Part shown: piece after piece, positions 29,229-40,494 of the stretch
Layout: the number at the start of each line of letters is the position of its first letter
Position numbering within the stretch: position 1 is the first letter of the stretch
Assembly: GCA_029204225.1 (NCBI GenBank)
Contig: CM055110.1
Location: 510,077 to 574,076, forward strand
Direction of reading: 5' to 3'
From: Diphasiastrum complanatum
Lineage: Eukaryota; Streptophyta; Lycopodiopsida; Lycopodiales; Lycopodiaceae
DNA: 64,000 nt
Translations under genes and position numbers: made by a program
The notes under the pieces: generated by a model
What the model was told of the DNA's origin: nothing
What the model saw: only the letters and a program-made list of their open reading frames with translations
Databases searched by the model: none

Positions 29229-32200
29229 CTAACGGTTGAAATGAGCCATTTTGGTCAGACGGTCAACTGTGACCCATATAGCGTCATTACCCTTTTGGGT
29301 TTTAGGCAGGCCTACTATAAAATCCATGGAGATACTCTCCCATTTACCAGCTGGTATTTCTAAGGGATGCAACAACCCTCCTGCCTTTAAACGCTCTGCT
29401 TTATTTACTTGACATTTCTGGCAACTGGTTACATACTGGTGGACGTCCTTTTTCATACTGGGCCAGAAAAATTGCCTACGAAGAAGCTCATAGGTCTTCT
29501 GTATGCCTGGGTGTCCCGCGCTAGGATTGTCATGACATTCATATAGGACTTGCTGCCTATAATCCTCTGAATTGGGGACACATACTCTATCTCTATAGAG
29601 CAAGTACTCATCCTGAATGGAATACTGTTTCCATTTGAATCCTTGAGTCAACTGACCCTCAACCACTGGGGTTTGCTTGGGTAATACAGGCTCAGAATCC
29701 TCAACGTCATTTGACGACGTATACTCGGACTCATCATCATCCTCAACGGAAGCTGCCGTATTCTTGGATGAACTGGCACCAGCCCCGGGAACTGGTTCTG
29801 GAGTCTGTAACTGTCTGTTCTGGACTGAGTTCCAGATAATAGAGAAGAATGCATCATGCTGGCATTTCCCTCTCAAGGACTCGAGTAACTCATTACGAAT
29901 CTGAGTAAAACTCAGCTCGTTTATCATAGGCATTCTGCTAAGGGCATCTGCTACTGTATTGAATTTTCCACGCCTATATCTGATAGACATGTCAAACTCT
30001 TGCATCAACTCTGCCCAACGAGCTTTCCGACCCCTAAGCTCAGGTTGATTGCAAAGGTATCTGAGACTCTCATGGTCTGTCAGGACCTCAAAGTTGGCAC
30101 CATACAAATAATGCCTCCAAGTCTTAAGGGCATGGACTATAGAAAAGAGTTCCTTTTCATAGGCACTGTACCTAGTCTGAGCTGGCTCGAGTTTTTTACT
30201 CTCGAACGCAACTGGTCGTCCACCCTGAGTTAGCACAGCGCCTACTGCAAAGTCGCTAGCATCTGTTTCGACCACAAATGACTGATTGGGGTCGACGACT
30301 TTTAAGACTGGTGCTGTAGCTAAGGCTGTTTTGAGAGCATCAAAGCTCTCCTGTTGTGCAGACTCCCAAATGAACTCCTTTCCCTTCCCCTTAAGAAGAT
30401 TTGTCATAGGGACTGCTATCTGAGCATATTCCTTGACAAATCGTCTGTAATATCCCGCGAGACCAAGAAAGATTTGAAGTTCCAAAATATTCTGAGGTCT
30501 CAGCCAACTGAGTATGGCTTTAACCTTATTTGGGTCCATCTTAATCCCATCTGAAGAGATAATGTGACCCAAATATGCTACTTCTTCAACGAAGAATTCA
30601 CACTTGGATTGTTTAGCATAAAGCTTATGCTTTCTGAGCAGTCGAAACACCTTTCTGAGGTGTTTTAGATGCTCCTTCCTCGTTTTGCTGTAGACGAGGA
30701 TGTCATCTAAAAATACGACCACAAACTTACCCAAGTATGGTCTGAGGACACTGTTCATCAAGGTCATAAAGGTAGCTGGAGCATTTGTGAGCCCAAATGG
30801 CATCACCTTAAACTCATAATGACCGTGACGAGTCCTAAAAGCTGTTTTCGAGACATCTTCCGATTTTATACGGACTTGATGATATCCCGATCTAAGGTCT
30901 ATTTTACTGAAAAACTTAGCCCCGTCGAGTTGATCAAACAACTCGTCTGCCCGAGGCATAGGGTATTTATTCTTAATTGTGACTTTATTGAGGGCTCTGT
31001 AATCTACGCAAAGACGCATAGACCCCTCTTTCTTTTTCACCAATAGGACTGGTGAGGCCCATGGTGAACTACTGGTCTGAATTTGGCCTTTCCCAAGATA
31101 GTCTGTTAACTGCCTAGTTATTTCTTCATCCTCTGTTCGGCTGACCCGATACGGAGGTTTAGAAACAGGTGCTGTACCTGGTACTAGGTTTATTACATGA
31201 TCTACCTCTCTGCTAGGTGGTAAACCATGTGGCAAATCTCCAGGAAAAACATCTTTAAATTTAGACAATAAAGTTTCTAATTTACTGATTTTCTGCTGAA
31301 TAGAACTGGAAATAGAAGCTTCAGGAATAAACTGAAAGTCACATAAGAATACCTGATGGTCTTCGTCTCCGATTAGCTGACAGAGCTCTGAACTGCAGAC
31401 CATAGGGCTGTTGGGAACATCATGCTCCCCATGCAACTGGATCTCTCGGCCTTTATACTGAAAGCTGAGGGTGTTCTCCTGATAGTTTCTGTGGAGGGAA
31501 GGTCCTAAACTGTAGAGCCAATCTCTCCCGAGAACAATGTCTGTTCGATCCAGGTGCATTATCTGAAAGTTTATTTGATCTTGGTACCCCTGAATACCAA
31601 GATTTAACTTACTTACCATAGTTTCCCATATTTTTTTATCTTCACCCTTAGCTAATGAAACTATGTACCTATGCTGACTAGGTACTTCTGGTAGTTTAAG
31701 CTTTTTAACCAGGGTGTGGTTGATGAAATTATGGGTTGCCCCATCATCAACCATGACTCTTACTGACTGGTTACCAACTTTCCCATGCATACGTACTAGG
31801 TCATGCGGCCCAAAGCTGAAGGGTCTCGCTAGCATTGCAGAGGTCAGCTGGCAACAGTGTTCATGATCTTCATGATACACTTTGATCTCGGAAGCTGCCG
31901 AGTCACTGGGGAAACATACAGTCTGAACAAGATGAACTTGTTTTTTATCTTTCTTATCTTTTTTAGTGAAAGGCCCCTTGGGACACTGTCTGACTGTGTG
32001 TCCCTTGCCCATACACACAAAGCACAAACGTTCTTGTTTGGCTTTCTCAAAATCATCTGGTTTTAAGGGCTGTATGTGTGAAGGGCGTTTCTGAGGAGCT
32101 TCACCTTTAAATTTATCTTCTTTCTTTCTTTTTAAAAATTTCTTTTTAAATTGAAAGTCTTTCTGAGGAAGCTGCTCAGAAAGTGGTTGTTGTCTCGCTC

Positions 32201-33056
32201 TCTTCCTACCCACTGAATCATCATAGATTTGAGCATATCTGAGAGCTTGCTCAAGGGTAGTAGGCGAGTTTCTCTGGACCTCTACTTTATATTCATCTTT
32301 GAGGCCACGGACAAATCCCCTGATTTTTTGATAGTCATCCATATTTTTAATCTTTAAAATTGCCTCTCGATACTGCGAGATATATTGGATGAGGGACTTG
32401 TCCATTACTGTTCTTTCCCAGGCTTCCCAGGCTCTATCAAGTTCATTCTCTGGTAGAAATTCTCTTAGGAAAGCTTCTTCAAAAGCTTTCCATGACCGGG
32501 GAGTCTGCCCAGTCTCCTGGAGATTTAACCACCACTTATAGGCCATAGGCCCTAAAGAAAGACTGGCCTCAATTGCTTGCAAATGGTCAGGGGTCTGTTT
32601 AAGAGCATGAATGTTCTTCCATTTGCTGAGGAAGGTTTGTAGAATATCTGCATTTCTATCCTTCTCTTCCCCATTAAAAGTAGGAGGCTTTAAATCTTTA
32701 AAAACACTGGGGTGAGACCGTAAAGTCTCACCCGAAACTGATGGAAGTGGAGAAGGGGATAACTGAGAAGTGGAGGGAAGGCTTCCTTTCGCGGAGCTCA
32801 AAATCAAGTTTTTGAGTTCAGCGAACGAGTCGTCCACACTGGACTTGAAATTGGCTAATGCCAGCTTTAGTTCATCCACCTCTGTTACCAATTGGAGGAA
32901 CTGCTCCTTGGTAACCAGTTCGTCGAGTTCTTCGGCGAACTGTTCCTGTTCTTCTACTTCCATGGGTTCCTTCCCTTTTCTGTAAGCCAAGGCTTCTGTT
33001 TCAAGTTCGTCGAAGCCTCTCTCCTGGGGTTGATCAGGTCCCTGAGGAGTGGTCAT
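29229..33056 (-). CDS. Gypsy copy 2: gag-protease-RT-RNase H-integrase N-terminus
   Basis: A 1275-residue frame. Gag occupies about residues 1-300, with the CCHC knuckle [14 protein letters not shown] near 345. The protease motif [12 protein letters not shown] lies near 435, with Asp in place of the usual Ser or Thr of the D-S/T-G triad. The RT has the catalytic [14 protein letters not shown] near 780. RNase H has [15 protein letters not shown] near 930 and TDHESLRYL. The integrase zinc region has [19 protein letters not shown] and the core begins [14 protein letters not shown]. It ends prematurely after TKMAHF because of the 14-bp deletion. Gag and pol form one frame, as in many chromoviruses. 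Confidence 0.95.
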   Translation of the reverse strand: MTTPQGPDQPQERGFDELETEALAYRKGKEPMEVEEQEQFAEELDELVTKEQFLQLVTEVDELKLALANFKSSVDDSFAELKNLILSSAKGSLPSTSQLSPSPLPSVSGETLRSHPSVFKDLKPPTFNGEEKDRNADILQTFLSKWKNIHALKQTPDHLQAIEASLSLGPMAYKWWLNLQETGQTPRSWKAFEEAFLREFLPENELDRAWEAWERTVMDKSLIQYISQYREAILKIKNMDDYQKIRGFVRGLKDEYKVEVQRNSPTTLEQALRYAQIYDDSVGRKRARQQPLSEQLPQKDFQFKKKFLKRKKEDKFKGEAPQKRPSHIQPLKPDDFEKAKQERLCFVCMGKGHTVRQCPKGPFTKKDKKDKKQVHLVQTVCFPSDSAASEIKVYHEDHEHCCQLTSAMLARPFSFGPHDLVRMHGKVGNQSVRVMVDDGATHNFINHTLVKKLKLPEVPSQHRYIVSLAKGEDKKIWETMVSKLNLGIQGYQDQINFQIMHLDRTDIVLGRDWLYSLGPSLHRNYQENTLSFQYKGREIQLHGEHDVPNSPMVCSSELCQLIGDEDHQVFLCDFQFIPEASISSSIQQKISKLETLLSKFKDVFPGDLPHGLPPSREVDHVINLVPGTAPVSKPPYRVSRTEDEEITRQLTDYLGKGQIQTSSSPWASPVLLVKKKEGSMRLCVDYRALNKVTIKNKYPMPRADELFDQLDGAKFFSKIDLRSGYHQVRIKSEDVSKTAFRTRHGHYEFKVMPFGLTNAPATFMTLMNSVLRPYLGKFVVVFLDDILVYSKTRKEHLKHLRKVFRLLRKHKLYAKQSKCEFFVEEVAYLGHIISSDGIKMDPNKVKAILSWLRPQNILELQIFLGLAGYYRRFVKEYAQIAVPMTNLLKGKGKEFIWESAQQESFDALKTALATAPVLKVVDPNQSFVVETDASDFAVGAVLTQGGRPVAFESKKLEPAQTRYSAYEKELFSIVHALKTWRHYLYGANFEVLTDHESLRYLCNQPELRGRKARWAELMQEFDMSIRYRRGKFNTVADALSRMPMINELSFTQIRNELLESLRGKCQHDAFFSIIWNSVQNRQLQTPEPVPGAGASSSKNTAASVEDDDESEYTSSNDVEDSEPVLPKQTPVVEGQLTQGFKWKQYSIQDEYLLYRDRVCVPNSEDYRQQVLYECHDNPSAGHPGIQKTYELLRRQFFWPSMKKDVHQYVTSCQKCQVNKAERLKAGGLLHPLEIPAGKWESISMDFIVGLPKTQKGNDAIWVTVDRLTKMAHFNR

Positions 33057-33934
33057 CTTCGAAACTGAAAGAGAGCTACCTTAACTTCTGAAGGAAAAAA
33101 GTCTAAAAGACTAATTTACAACTGTACAAGGGAAAGGAAAGATGACTTAGCTGTTTCTGAGGACTGTACTTCCAAAGAGATTATGAAGAGGAACCCTTTC
33201 AGCTCTTTTCCCCAAGATTTCAGACCTGCTGTCCCGGAAAATGCCAGTTTGAAGCTTCAAAACGGTGCCAAATTTCCCGGTTCTTGAGTTGAGTAGCTGA
33301 CTGATCTGATTTGAGGTGTGGGGCTCCAACAAACCAAGTAAAAACCGGAAGTTTACAAAAAGAAATCCGGAATTTTTGAAGTCCCTGCCCTCGCTGGTTG
33401 GTCAGCAACCTGTCTGGCCCGATTTGTCCAATTTACAGCTCTGAAATCACCTTGATTCTCTGATTTACTCTCAGCCTGTAGGTCGCTGGTCTGTAGCAAG
33501 CAAGTCTGAAACTCAGACTCCTGAAAAACTTCTGAAAAACAGGGTTAAATTCTGAGATTTCTACCCTACTGTCCAGCGCTGGCCCTGCTACAATATTTCA
33601 GATCAGAACTCCTTCTAATCTACTCAGAACTTCATACGAAACTCAGATTTGAGGGCTGACTATACAGCGATGGACCTGCTCTTCCCTTCCTCTTGAATTT
33701 CCGCTCAGATCATAGTGATCTACACTCGAAAATCAGAGAGGGAAACTGATTTTTCAGCGCTGAAGCTATTGTAAAAGATATGCTTCCAAACTACTGAGAA
33801 ATCCAGCAAATTGGAGGATTAGAAAGCTGATCCTACAGCGATTTTCCTCCTCTATTCTTTTCTGAGAATCTCCCAGATCTTTCCTATCTTCTGATAGCTT
33901 TCTCTACTGTTGCTCCTGAACTCCCTAGGATGGA

Positions 33935-33950
33935 GATGGCTCTGATACCA
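33935..33950 (-). promoter_or_regulatory. Primer-binding site (initiator tRNA-Met), gypsy copy 2
   Basis: The minus strand reads TGGTATCAGAGCCATC one base from the 5' LTR, identical to copy 1. Confidence 0.93.
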
Positions 33951-33951
33951 G

Positions 33952-34309
33952 TGTAATAGATCCTAACACCACAGTAGGGCAAACACTAATTGATCCACCC
34001 AACCTTGCCTACTCCCTGATATAGAGTAAGCCCCTCCTAGCCCAGTGTGAGGACTGGTAGCATGCTACTGCCAAGTGTCGGCCACGTGGCACTGACGTGG
34101 CCGACTGCACGTCGGGACCCAACTGGGGGCCCTATCCTGCTGACAGGGTCCCTAGGCTGTGTTAGGCCCGCCATGGCTATGGACCGTGCTGGGGCACACT
34201 ACTCACACTGTCTTGCCCTGTTGGTCATGTACGCTGGACACGACCCTGACTGTGGTATCTGACCTATCTGTGTTCTCTAGGGTTCGGCACTGGTTACGAG
34301 CTCGTAACA
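33952..34309 (-). repeat. Gypsy copy 2, 5' LTR
   Basis: 358 bp and nearly identical to the LTR at 27914. A minus-strand CTCTATATC near its centre is a plausible TATA element. It is followed by the duplication ATAAC. Confidence 0.97.
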
Positions 34310-34961
34310 ATAACCTTGGTCTTCCCAATGTTCACCCCTAGGCCCCATCTGGTGCAAAACTCATGCAAGCAATCCAACTGTCGCTGTAGACCCTCTCTAG
34401 TCGGTGATACCAAAACCACATCGTCAGCATAAAGGAGGATAGCAATCAAGATGTCCCCAAGCCTGCAACCAGCACCACCACACTGTGAAATGACTCTCTT
34501 CAACTCATCAATATACAAGCCAAAGAGGACCGGTGAGAGGGAGCAACCCTGCTTCACCCCAATAGTGCTCCAAATGTGATCAGATATGCCACTGCTATGC
34601 CGGAAGCATCCCAAGACCCGCTGATAAAGTGGCATCACAGCAAGAACAATGTCGGTGGAGAAGCCGAGGTCTCGGAGTCTCTGGATGAGCAATGAGCGAG
34701 GAACAGAATCGAAGGCTTTCCTGAAGTACACAAAACAACAGTAAACCCTCTCTTTCCTGTGCTTAGCCTCCTCAATCAAGGCCCGTAATGTGAAGATGTG
34801 ATCTGCAGTAGAATAGTGGGCTCGGAAACCTGCCTGACCCATGACGTGTAGTCTCCTAGTCTCCGCCTCTGAGCTCACAACAGACTGTAGTATAGTACCA
34901 TATACTTTCGCCAAGACATGCCCAATCATGATGGTGCGGTAGTTACTCGGAATCATGGGGT
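34310..34961 (-). mobile_element. LINE D, RT part (continuation beyond gypsy copy 2)
   Basis: The minus-strand frame reads NYRTIMIGHVLAKVYGTIL, then AGFRAHYSTADHIFTLRALI, CCFVYFRKAFDSVPRSLLI, GVKQGCSLSPVLFGLYIDEL and the catalytic YADD. It ends in VNIGKTKVIV where the gypsy element begins; the protein resumes at 27913. The FVYF for FVDF change removes one conserved RT aspartate. Its 5' side is cut by the copia LTR that starts at 34962, directly before the NYRTIM motif. Confidence 0.92.
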
Positions 34962-35411
34962 TGTTAGAAGTAATAAATGATAATGTTAGTTTTCCATAGG
35001 TTACTTTGACCCAAAAGGTCGAGACTTGTGTAACCATGGGTTAGGTTTATTATTTAGACCATGTTAAGTCAGGTTTAGTTGAGTTGGACCCAATTTTGGT
35101 CCAGTAGTAATTCGTGGGTCCAAGTAAAGTCTAATTATGTTAAGGGACCCTATCTTGACTTTTGGGGGTGCCCTATAATTAGTAGTGGGTCTTGGAAGGT
35201 TCTAGAAAGTTAGGAAGAGTCTAGGCCCTTGGAAGGCCTATTTATATGTACTCTTTGTTCATTTGTAATTCATTCCCTTTCAAGCATTGCTACTACTTTC
35301 TCTCTCCTTGAGGGCGCCTAACCCTCTCCCTCTTCTTCTTCTTCCTCTTTTTCTTCTTCTTGTATATGGAGATTGAATGTTAGAAGGATCTTGGCACTTT
35401 GATTTCCTACA
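34962..35411 (+). repeat. Ty1/copia-type 5' LTR (plus strand), truncated element F
   Basis: About 450 bp from TGTTAGAAG to TTTCCTACA, followed directly by a tRNA-Met primer site. It contains a TATA-like TATTTATATG near 35230 and a pyrimidine-rich segment near 35290-35360. No matching 3' LTR was found in the window, so the target duplication cannot be checked. Confidence 0.82.
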
Positions 35412-35424
35412 TGGTATCAGAGCC
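35412..35424 (+). promoter_or_regulatory. Primer-binding site (initiator tRNA-Met), element F
   Basis: TGGTATCAGAGCC abuts the LTR end on the plus strand. This fixes both the LTR boundary and the element's orientation. Confidence 0.92.
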
Positions 35425-36144
35425 ATGGATCTTCTATGCTTGATTTAGGGCGCCCTACCAAAAGAGATTGTCTTCACTTAGGGATCACAAAAATTCAGCA
35501 CCTTTGCTGATTTTTTGGAGTGAAGATCCGTTTTTTGTAGGAGGGCATCACACATCAAAGAAGATAACAGGATTTTGGGCGCCCAAAAATCAGGTTGTTG
35601 TTTGTTGATTTTTCAGGTTGCAGGAAGGCGCCATTAATTATCTTCTTCGGGGCTTCTTTTAGGTCGCCCACATCCTTGTAGGTTTATCCTACTTCCGTTG
35701 GTCCGCTGCTGCCCTATTTTTCAGATTTGCTCCTTTGCAGGAGGGCGCCCATCTACAAGCAATTTCTATTCTTCTGATTTGACTGAAAAATCAGCACCCT
35801 TGCTGATTTTACAAAGTCAAGATCCGCTTCTTTTTGCTTGTTTCCAGGTGTGGAAGAAGGCGCTAATTTTTTTGTGATGATCCGATCACATTCCGAGGCT
35901 GAAAATTGGACAGCATATTACCATTTGTAGGGTGTTGCAACAGCCCTATCCGTGTGTGTATTCTTCACACTTTTTGGCAAGAAAGAAGGGTTTCGAAAAA
36001 AGCTTTGTTCAAGGCTTATAGGAGGGCAAGTTCCTACATCCATCTAATTTTGGTCCTGATTTGTCTGATTTGATACTTGCTGGTTTTTGTGTCTTTTAGG
36101 GCACATATAGGGTTTGAAAAAGTTTATTTTCTTGGCTGGTTCTT
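35425..36144 (+). other. Leader of copia element F
   Basis: Non-coding, T-rich leader between the primer site and the gag start. Repeated GGCGCC-containing phrases (AGGGCGCC variants) occur roughly every 60-100 bp. Confidence 0.6.
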
Positions 36145-36477
36145 ATGGCAAGAGATTTGGGAGCAATTCCTACTTGCTCAAGTGAAGATATGTTGGATGG
36201 CACCAACTATTCTTCATGGAGTTGCAAGCTGAGATTTTGCATCGACGTGATAATCAAGATTTTATCGGTAACAAGATCTATCTTATATCATTTGAGATTT
36301 TGCAAGACCTCTAAAAGTGCTTGGGAAAGGGAGGGGAAAAAATCATGTCAATTAGTACATTGGTTCAAGGTGGCATGCAGCAGCCCGGGAGAGAGGGGGC
36401 GCCATATGGTGAAAACGAATACTTCAAAAGGTCAGAAAAAATTTGATTATTCTTTTAGAACTTATCCACCGCAATAA
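36145..36477 (+). pseudogene. Copia element F: N-terminal gag fragment
   Basis: Starts MARDLGAIPTCSSEDMLDGT followed by NYSSWSCKLRF, the usual opening of copia gag proteins (LDGxNYxxWxxxL). Only about 110 residues are open, and the second half does not look like gag, so the element was truncated shortly after. No protease, integrase or RT follows. Confidence 0.7.
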
Positions 36478-37020
36478 TTGAGGGAGTGGATTTGCCTTCA
36501 GCTGATTGACTTTGGACGTTGTTTGTCCTTGGTTGGATCCTCCAGACACCAACGATCACGCGTTGCAGTTGAAATGTTGAAATGCACTTCCGTGATACAA
36601 AGGAACCTTCACAACTATAATATTGAGTTATCTCATCGCTGACAATGCTCTGCTCATAGATTTTCTTGTTGAGCAGCACGCACGAAGAGCCATCCGCTTG
36701 AATTATCAGCTTCTTGGCTGATTTGGTTTTGTGTAAGCAGCGATCAGGGCCACCTCATTTTTATCTTCATCAGCTGCATAGCAAGTTCTTCCCAAAAGCC
36801 CTTTGATTTTTCTTGGGACGATGCTGCACATTCTCTTTCATTCAAATCAGCTTGCAAATCTCGAAAGAACTCATCTAGGCCATAGAATTCTTGAAGCGAT
36901 GGTTGTGGGAGGATCAGCGATAGCTGAGGGAGGATCAGCGATGGCTGTGTCAGCAAGGCAGATAATGGATCAACGAGGGCATCTTTTTTTGACCCATAAA
37001 GAACTCCATAAATGCAGTGA
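36478..37020 (-). other. Unassigned minus-strand frames between copia F and LINE B
   Basis: Minus-strand frames encode LQEFYGLDEFFRDLQADLNE and ECAASSQEKSKGFWEELAM (36744-36900) and, further on, YSCEGSFVSRKCISTFQLQR (36455-36679). The composition is that of an ordinary protein, preceded by a short ILPQPSL-type repeat. I do not recognise it. It could be a host exon fragment or an unknown element gene. Confidence 0.35.
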
Positions 37021-37398
37021 TGGAGTAGAAGAAGAAGAAGAAGAAGAAGAGAGAGAAAGAAAGAAAGAAAGATTTTATTAATGTCCTTGAATACCCTAAG
37101 GTACATAGGACTAAGAAAAGGTACATGTCAAGTGTGCACATAGGAGCTTAAAGCTCAATCATCTATAAAACTAAATAACTGCAAATACAATGCATAAAGA
37201 CAGCTGGCTCAGTCAGGATCCAATAGCCTGGAATCATATATCACGATGCCCATCAGCATGAAAGAAATGGTGGATGGTATGCTGTGAAGGTGTGATTAGA
37301 TGTGCCCTGGACCTCTGTCGCCGGATAGGCCGTCAGTGTCGTCTCTGCTGCCGTGGTGCTCTGGACTGTGATCTTATAACTGACTGTCTCTCTGGCCG

Positions 37399-38859
37399 TC
37401 AACATGGTCTCTGATGCCGGTGTACGAAGGAGTCGGCAATCTCGGCCTCTCCATCTGAGTCGCTGCCTATGGGTACCTCGGATCTCTGTCTCCGACGGGA
37501 TATGCACTCATCAATGCTCAGCTGTGTCAGGGAATGTGTACCATCTAGTCTCCTCCTCCTCAAGTCTGACATCTCTCGGATCATCAGTGCGACACATCTA
37601 GGGTCCTCATAAGATATCAAGGTAAAAAGTGTAACTGGGTGCAGGAGATCCATCAGTTTCTTACCCTGACCAATCTCGTATGCGATTTTCTTTTTTTTTG
37701 TGGTTCTGCGGTAGACACGAGATATGGTTTTGGTCATATGAGGAAGATGGGAGCGAGCATATATGAGGTTCTGATGTAGTTGGATGCATTCCTGATCATA
37801 CCAGGGGTTATAGGGTCTATGACGTTGCTAGTCTTTGGGCCGTGGGGATGGAAAGGCAATGGAAGCTGCAGTATGGATGGTCTGGACAAGAAAGAGGGAC
37901 TGCTCCTCTAAAGTATGCTCATGTGGGAAATAGGTAAGGAGATCGGAGAGGGCTTCTCTGTATAGTGGTGTGTGATGTGAAGTGTAGCGGTAGGTGGGTT
38001 TAGCTGTAGGGGTCGAAGAGAAAATAGGTGTGATGTGGAGATGACCGACAAAGAGTGAGAGATATGAATGATCAGAAAGAGTGGTGCGGTGTACAGAGAA
38101 GGATGAAATGAAGTGAAGGAGAAACGGTGAACCCATGAAATAGTCGACGACGATATGTCCTCCACTATGTGGGAAGCAAGTGTAGTCACCAGAGCCTGGC
38201 AGCTGAAGAAGGCCATTATAAATGGCCAGTCCATGAGCCTCACCCAACTGAAGCATCTGCTCCCCATATGATGTGACTGGACCCGCTGCATCCGCCGATC
38301 GCCGTATAAGACCAAGATCATCCCAATCAAGTGCATGTATCCGCTGTGGGTCATCTGCTGCTCTGTGAAATTTCGTTTGCCTAGACCCAGTCCTAGCATT
38401 GAAGTCCCCCGCTAGAAGAATATATCCTCAATCCTCATATCTGATAATGTCCGATGAAATATCCATGAAAGGTGACTCCTCCTCTGAGGTGAAAGCTGAT
38501 GTCTCTGGAGGGAAATAACAAATAGCCAAGAATATGTCACGATCTAACTCCATCAACCTGTGGTCCAACCTGATCCAGATATAGCGAGCCTGCTCGTCAG
38601 TGTATAGTAGCTCGACCCATGGCTGGAGAGAGTCTCGAAATAAGCAAGCAACACCACCTGAACCGCGACTAGTCAGTGCCCTCGTCTTCCCTCTGCAAGT
38701 AGAAAGCCAGCGAAATCCCTCAATGCAAGGAAGTCCTCTCTCAGGACTCTCATGTGTCTCAGTAAGTATAAGGATATCCCCTATAGTACAAAAATCTCTA
38801 AAGTCTCCTGCTGTAGCTGAAGAATGGATACCATTGCAGTTCCATAAACTTAACCGCAA
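37399..38859 (-). pseudogene. LINE B ORF2: endonuclease joined to C-terminal tail, RT missing
   Basis: The minus-strand frame runs LSLWNCNGIHSS to RYED, then the same TGA as LINE A (38428-38430), then GDFNAR, GSGDYTCFPHSGGH, SDHSYLSL, a TAG in place of CAG near 37828, and KTISRVYRRTTKKKK. It then passes in frame across the RT deletion to YEDPRCVALMIREMSDL and the arginine-rich tail. With no polymerase, this copy could only have moved using RT supplied in trans, unless the deletion came after insertion. Confidence 0.88.
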
Positions 38860-38870
38860 TGCTTTTGTGA

Positions 38871-38904
38871 GGGCCCCCGAACCGCTCCTAAGTCCGGGGG
38901 GCCC
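38871..38904 (-). promoter_or_regulatory. Inter-ORF hairpin, LINE B
   Basis: Same stem as in LINE A but with six C instead of five in one arm. The extra base puts ORF1, its TAG and ORF2 in one continuous reading frame, so in this copy a single amber codon followed 6 nt later by the hairpin is all that separates the two proteins. Confidence 0.75.
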
Positions 38905-38940
38905 AAATCCCTATGCCTCAGATTTTTGGGGGTCAATGTA

Positions 38941-40070
38941 TCAGGCCTTACCATCCCAATAGATCACCCTCTTTCCCAGTGCTTTGGCTTCGCTGAAAAC
39001 CTTCCTCCTTTCGGCAACTTGCATAGGTGTGAGATCATCGTCCATGAAGACAAGGGTACCTCTCAGCCTAGCTCGTAGCCTAAGGACAGCTTGCCGCTCC
39101 TCTATTCCCGTGAACCATATGATGAGTGTAGTTGGATCTCTTTTAATTCTCCACGCTTTTTCCATTCCGTTGTGATGGTGGGAAAGTGTATCCGTGAGGA
39201 AACTGGATGCTTCGGTAATTGGGGCCTTAGTATCTTCAATTCCTCGCACCCGCACATTCAGAGATTTATACTTCCGCATTTCTTCTTCGGATATGGTGAC
39301 TGAGATGACGCTATTGAAAGTGTGTGTACCTTCTTTACCGTCTTCTTTGAATAGAGAGGCCCATGTTTTGGTTTCCGCCTTATGTTGCTCAATCCATTCC
39401 TCCAATTCTTGGATCTTTGTGGTGCTGGCTGGTTCTTTTCTGCTCAAGGTCTCTTCCAAAGATATGATCCGGGCCATCATAGTTTGCTTCTCGATTGCCA
39501 GTGGTTTTCAATTGACCCATTTCCATCCTTAGGTAGCTAGATTCCAGTGTAATCTGTTCCATGCAAGAGAGAAGGTACTGTTCAAATGCTTTCTAGGAGA
39601 GTAGGCTTCTATCAGCACCGGCTGTCACCACTAAAGGGCATCCACATGCAGCTCCCTTGCAGACTGCAATGCATGTCTTTAGGGAATGAGAGAAGATAAT
39701 GGGAGGGGGCAGGAGAACCATGGAGAAAGGAGAGGGCCAAGGAAGAGGGGGGAGGGCTGTGAGCAGGCAGCGAGGGGTTGGGAAGGGCCGGCGAGGGGGT
39801 GGGAGGGGCGGGAGTAGGCTGAGCAGACAGCGAGGGGGTGGGAAGGGCCAGCGAGGGGGTGGGAAGGGCCAGTGAGGGGGTGGGAGGGACGGGAGTAGGT
39901 TGAGCAGGCAGCGAGGGGGTGGGAAGGGCCAGCGAGGGGGTGGGAGAGGTGGTGGGAGAGGGAGTAGGCAGCGAGGGGGTGTGTGAAGGGCCAGCGACAG
40001 GCTGCAAAGGAGAGGGAGGGGGTAGCGAAAGAGAGGGAGGGGAGCGAGGGCTCCCCTTTTTTCTGGCCAT
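38941..40070 (-). pseudogene. LINE B ORF1 with true ATG and proline-rich repeats
   Basis: Starts MARKKGSPRSPPSLSLPP and continues as PTPSLALPTPSL repeats to SSLALSFLHGSPAPSHY. There a 68-bp insertion relative to LINE A (about 39613-39680), with its own small inverted repeat and stops, breaks the frame. After it come the coiled coil (MMARIISLEETLSRKE) and the RRM-like and C-terminal domains. A CGA-to-TGA change (near 38943) ends it 12 codons early. This copy supplies the likely authentic ORF1 start. Confidence 0.82.
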
Positions 40071-40494
40071 GGAGACCCGCTGAGTGCGGTGGAGGTCAGA
40101 GGGACAGCAACAAGAGCAATGAATTTAGAAGGGGTATACGGAAAGGAGACTGTGGTGCCGGGAAGGAGGAAGAGTGAGCAATGGTCGGTGTGGGAAGAAT
40201 AGGGTCAAAAGACGGAAGAGGAGCCGAATCAGGGATAGGAGCAGAGTGGACAAAAAATGATGGAAGTGGGTGTGGTGACATGTCAGCATGCCGTGCTGCC
40301 TGCGTGGCAGGTAGCACTGCCCTATCGGTGGACAGCATCAGGGGGGGCGGGTGGTGAGCCATCAGCGAGGGGGGTGGGAGTTGTAGCAGGGGAGGGAGAG
40401 GGGTCATCGAGGGGGTGAAGTGAGGTGGCAGCGAGGGGGGGGGAAGGAGCAGCAAGGGGGGGAGGACCAGCGAGAGGAGGTGAGGGATCAGCGA
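40071..40494 (-). repeat. LINE B 5' region: G-rich minisatellite
   Basis: Plus strand dense in CAGCGAGGGGG(T)GGGA units (sense strand CCCCCTCGCTG), the same unit that encodes the ORF1 proline repeats but here upstream of the ATG and irregular. It continues at 45424 after the copia insertion. Confidence 0.75.

Larger units (their letters stand above)
27914..34309 (-). mobile_element. Ty3/gypsy chromovirus copy 2, structurally complete and young
   Basis: 6,396 bp with 358-bp LTRs that differ at one position I could find. It has a tRNA-Met primer site, a polypurine tract and the perfect 5-bp duplication ATAAC at 27909-27913 and 34310-34314. It inserted into the RT region of a LINE (LINE D), splitting the KTKV-MVFNTS motif. 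Domain order is gag, CCHC knuckle, protease, RT, RNase H, integrase, chromodomain, which places it among chromoviruses. A 14-bp deletion in the integrase breaks the single long frame. Very recent by LTR identity, but not autonomous as it stands. Confidence 0.95.
37021..40494 (-). mobile_element. LINE B: copy with start codon but reverse transcriptase deleted
   Basis: The element runs on the minus strand from the G-rich 5' part (continuing beyond a copia insertion to about 45898) through ORF1, the inter-ORF hairpin, endonuclease and C-terminal region to the 3' end. The 3' UTR ends ATTAATAAAATC, then four TTTC units, TCTC and (TTC)7. Against LINE A the connection is direct from GKKLMDLL to HPVTLFTLIS, removing about 2 kb with the whole RT. 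Both coding segments share one reading frame. Its stops are mostly single C-to-T type changes (CGA to TGA, CAG to TAG), apart from those shared with LINE A. Confidence 0.9.
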
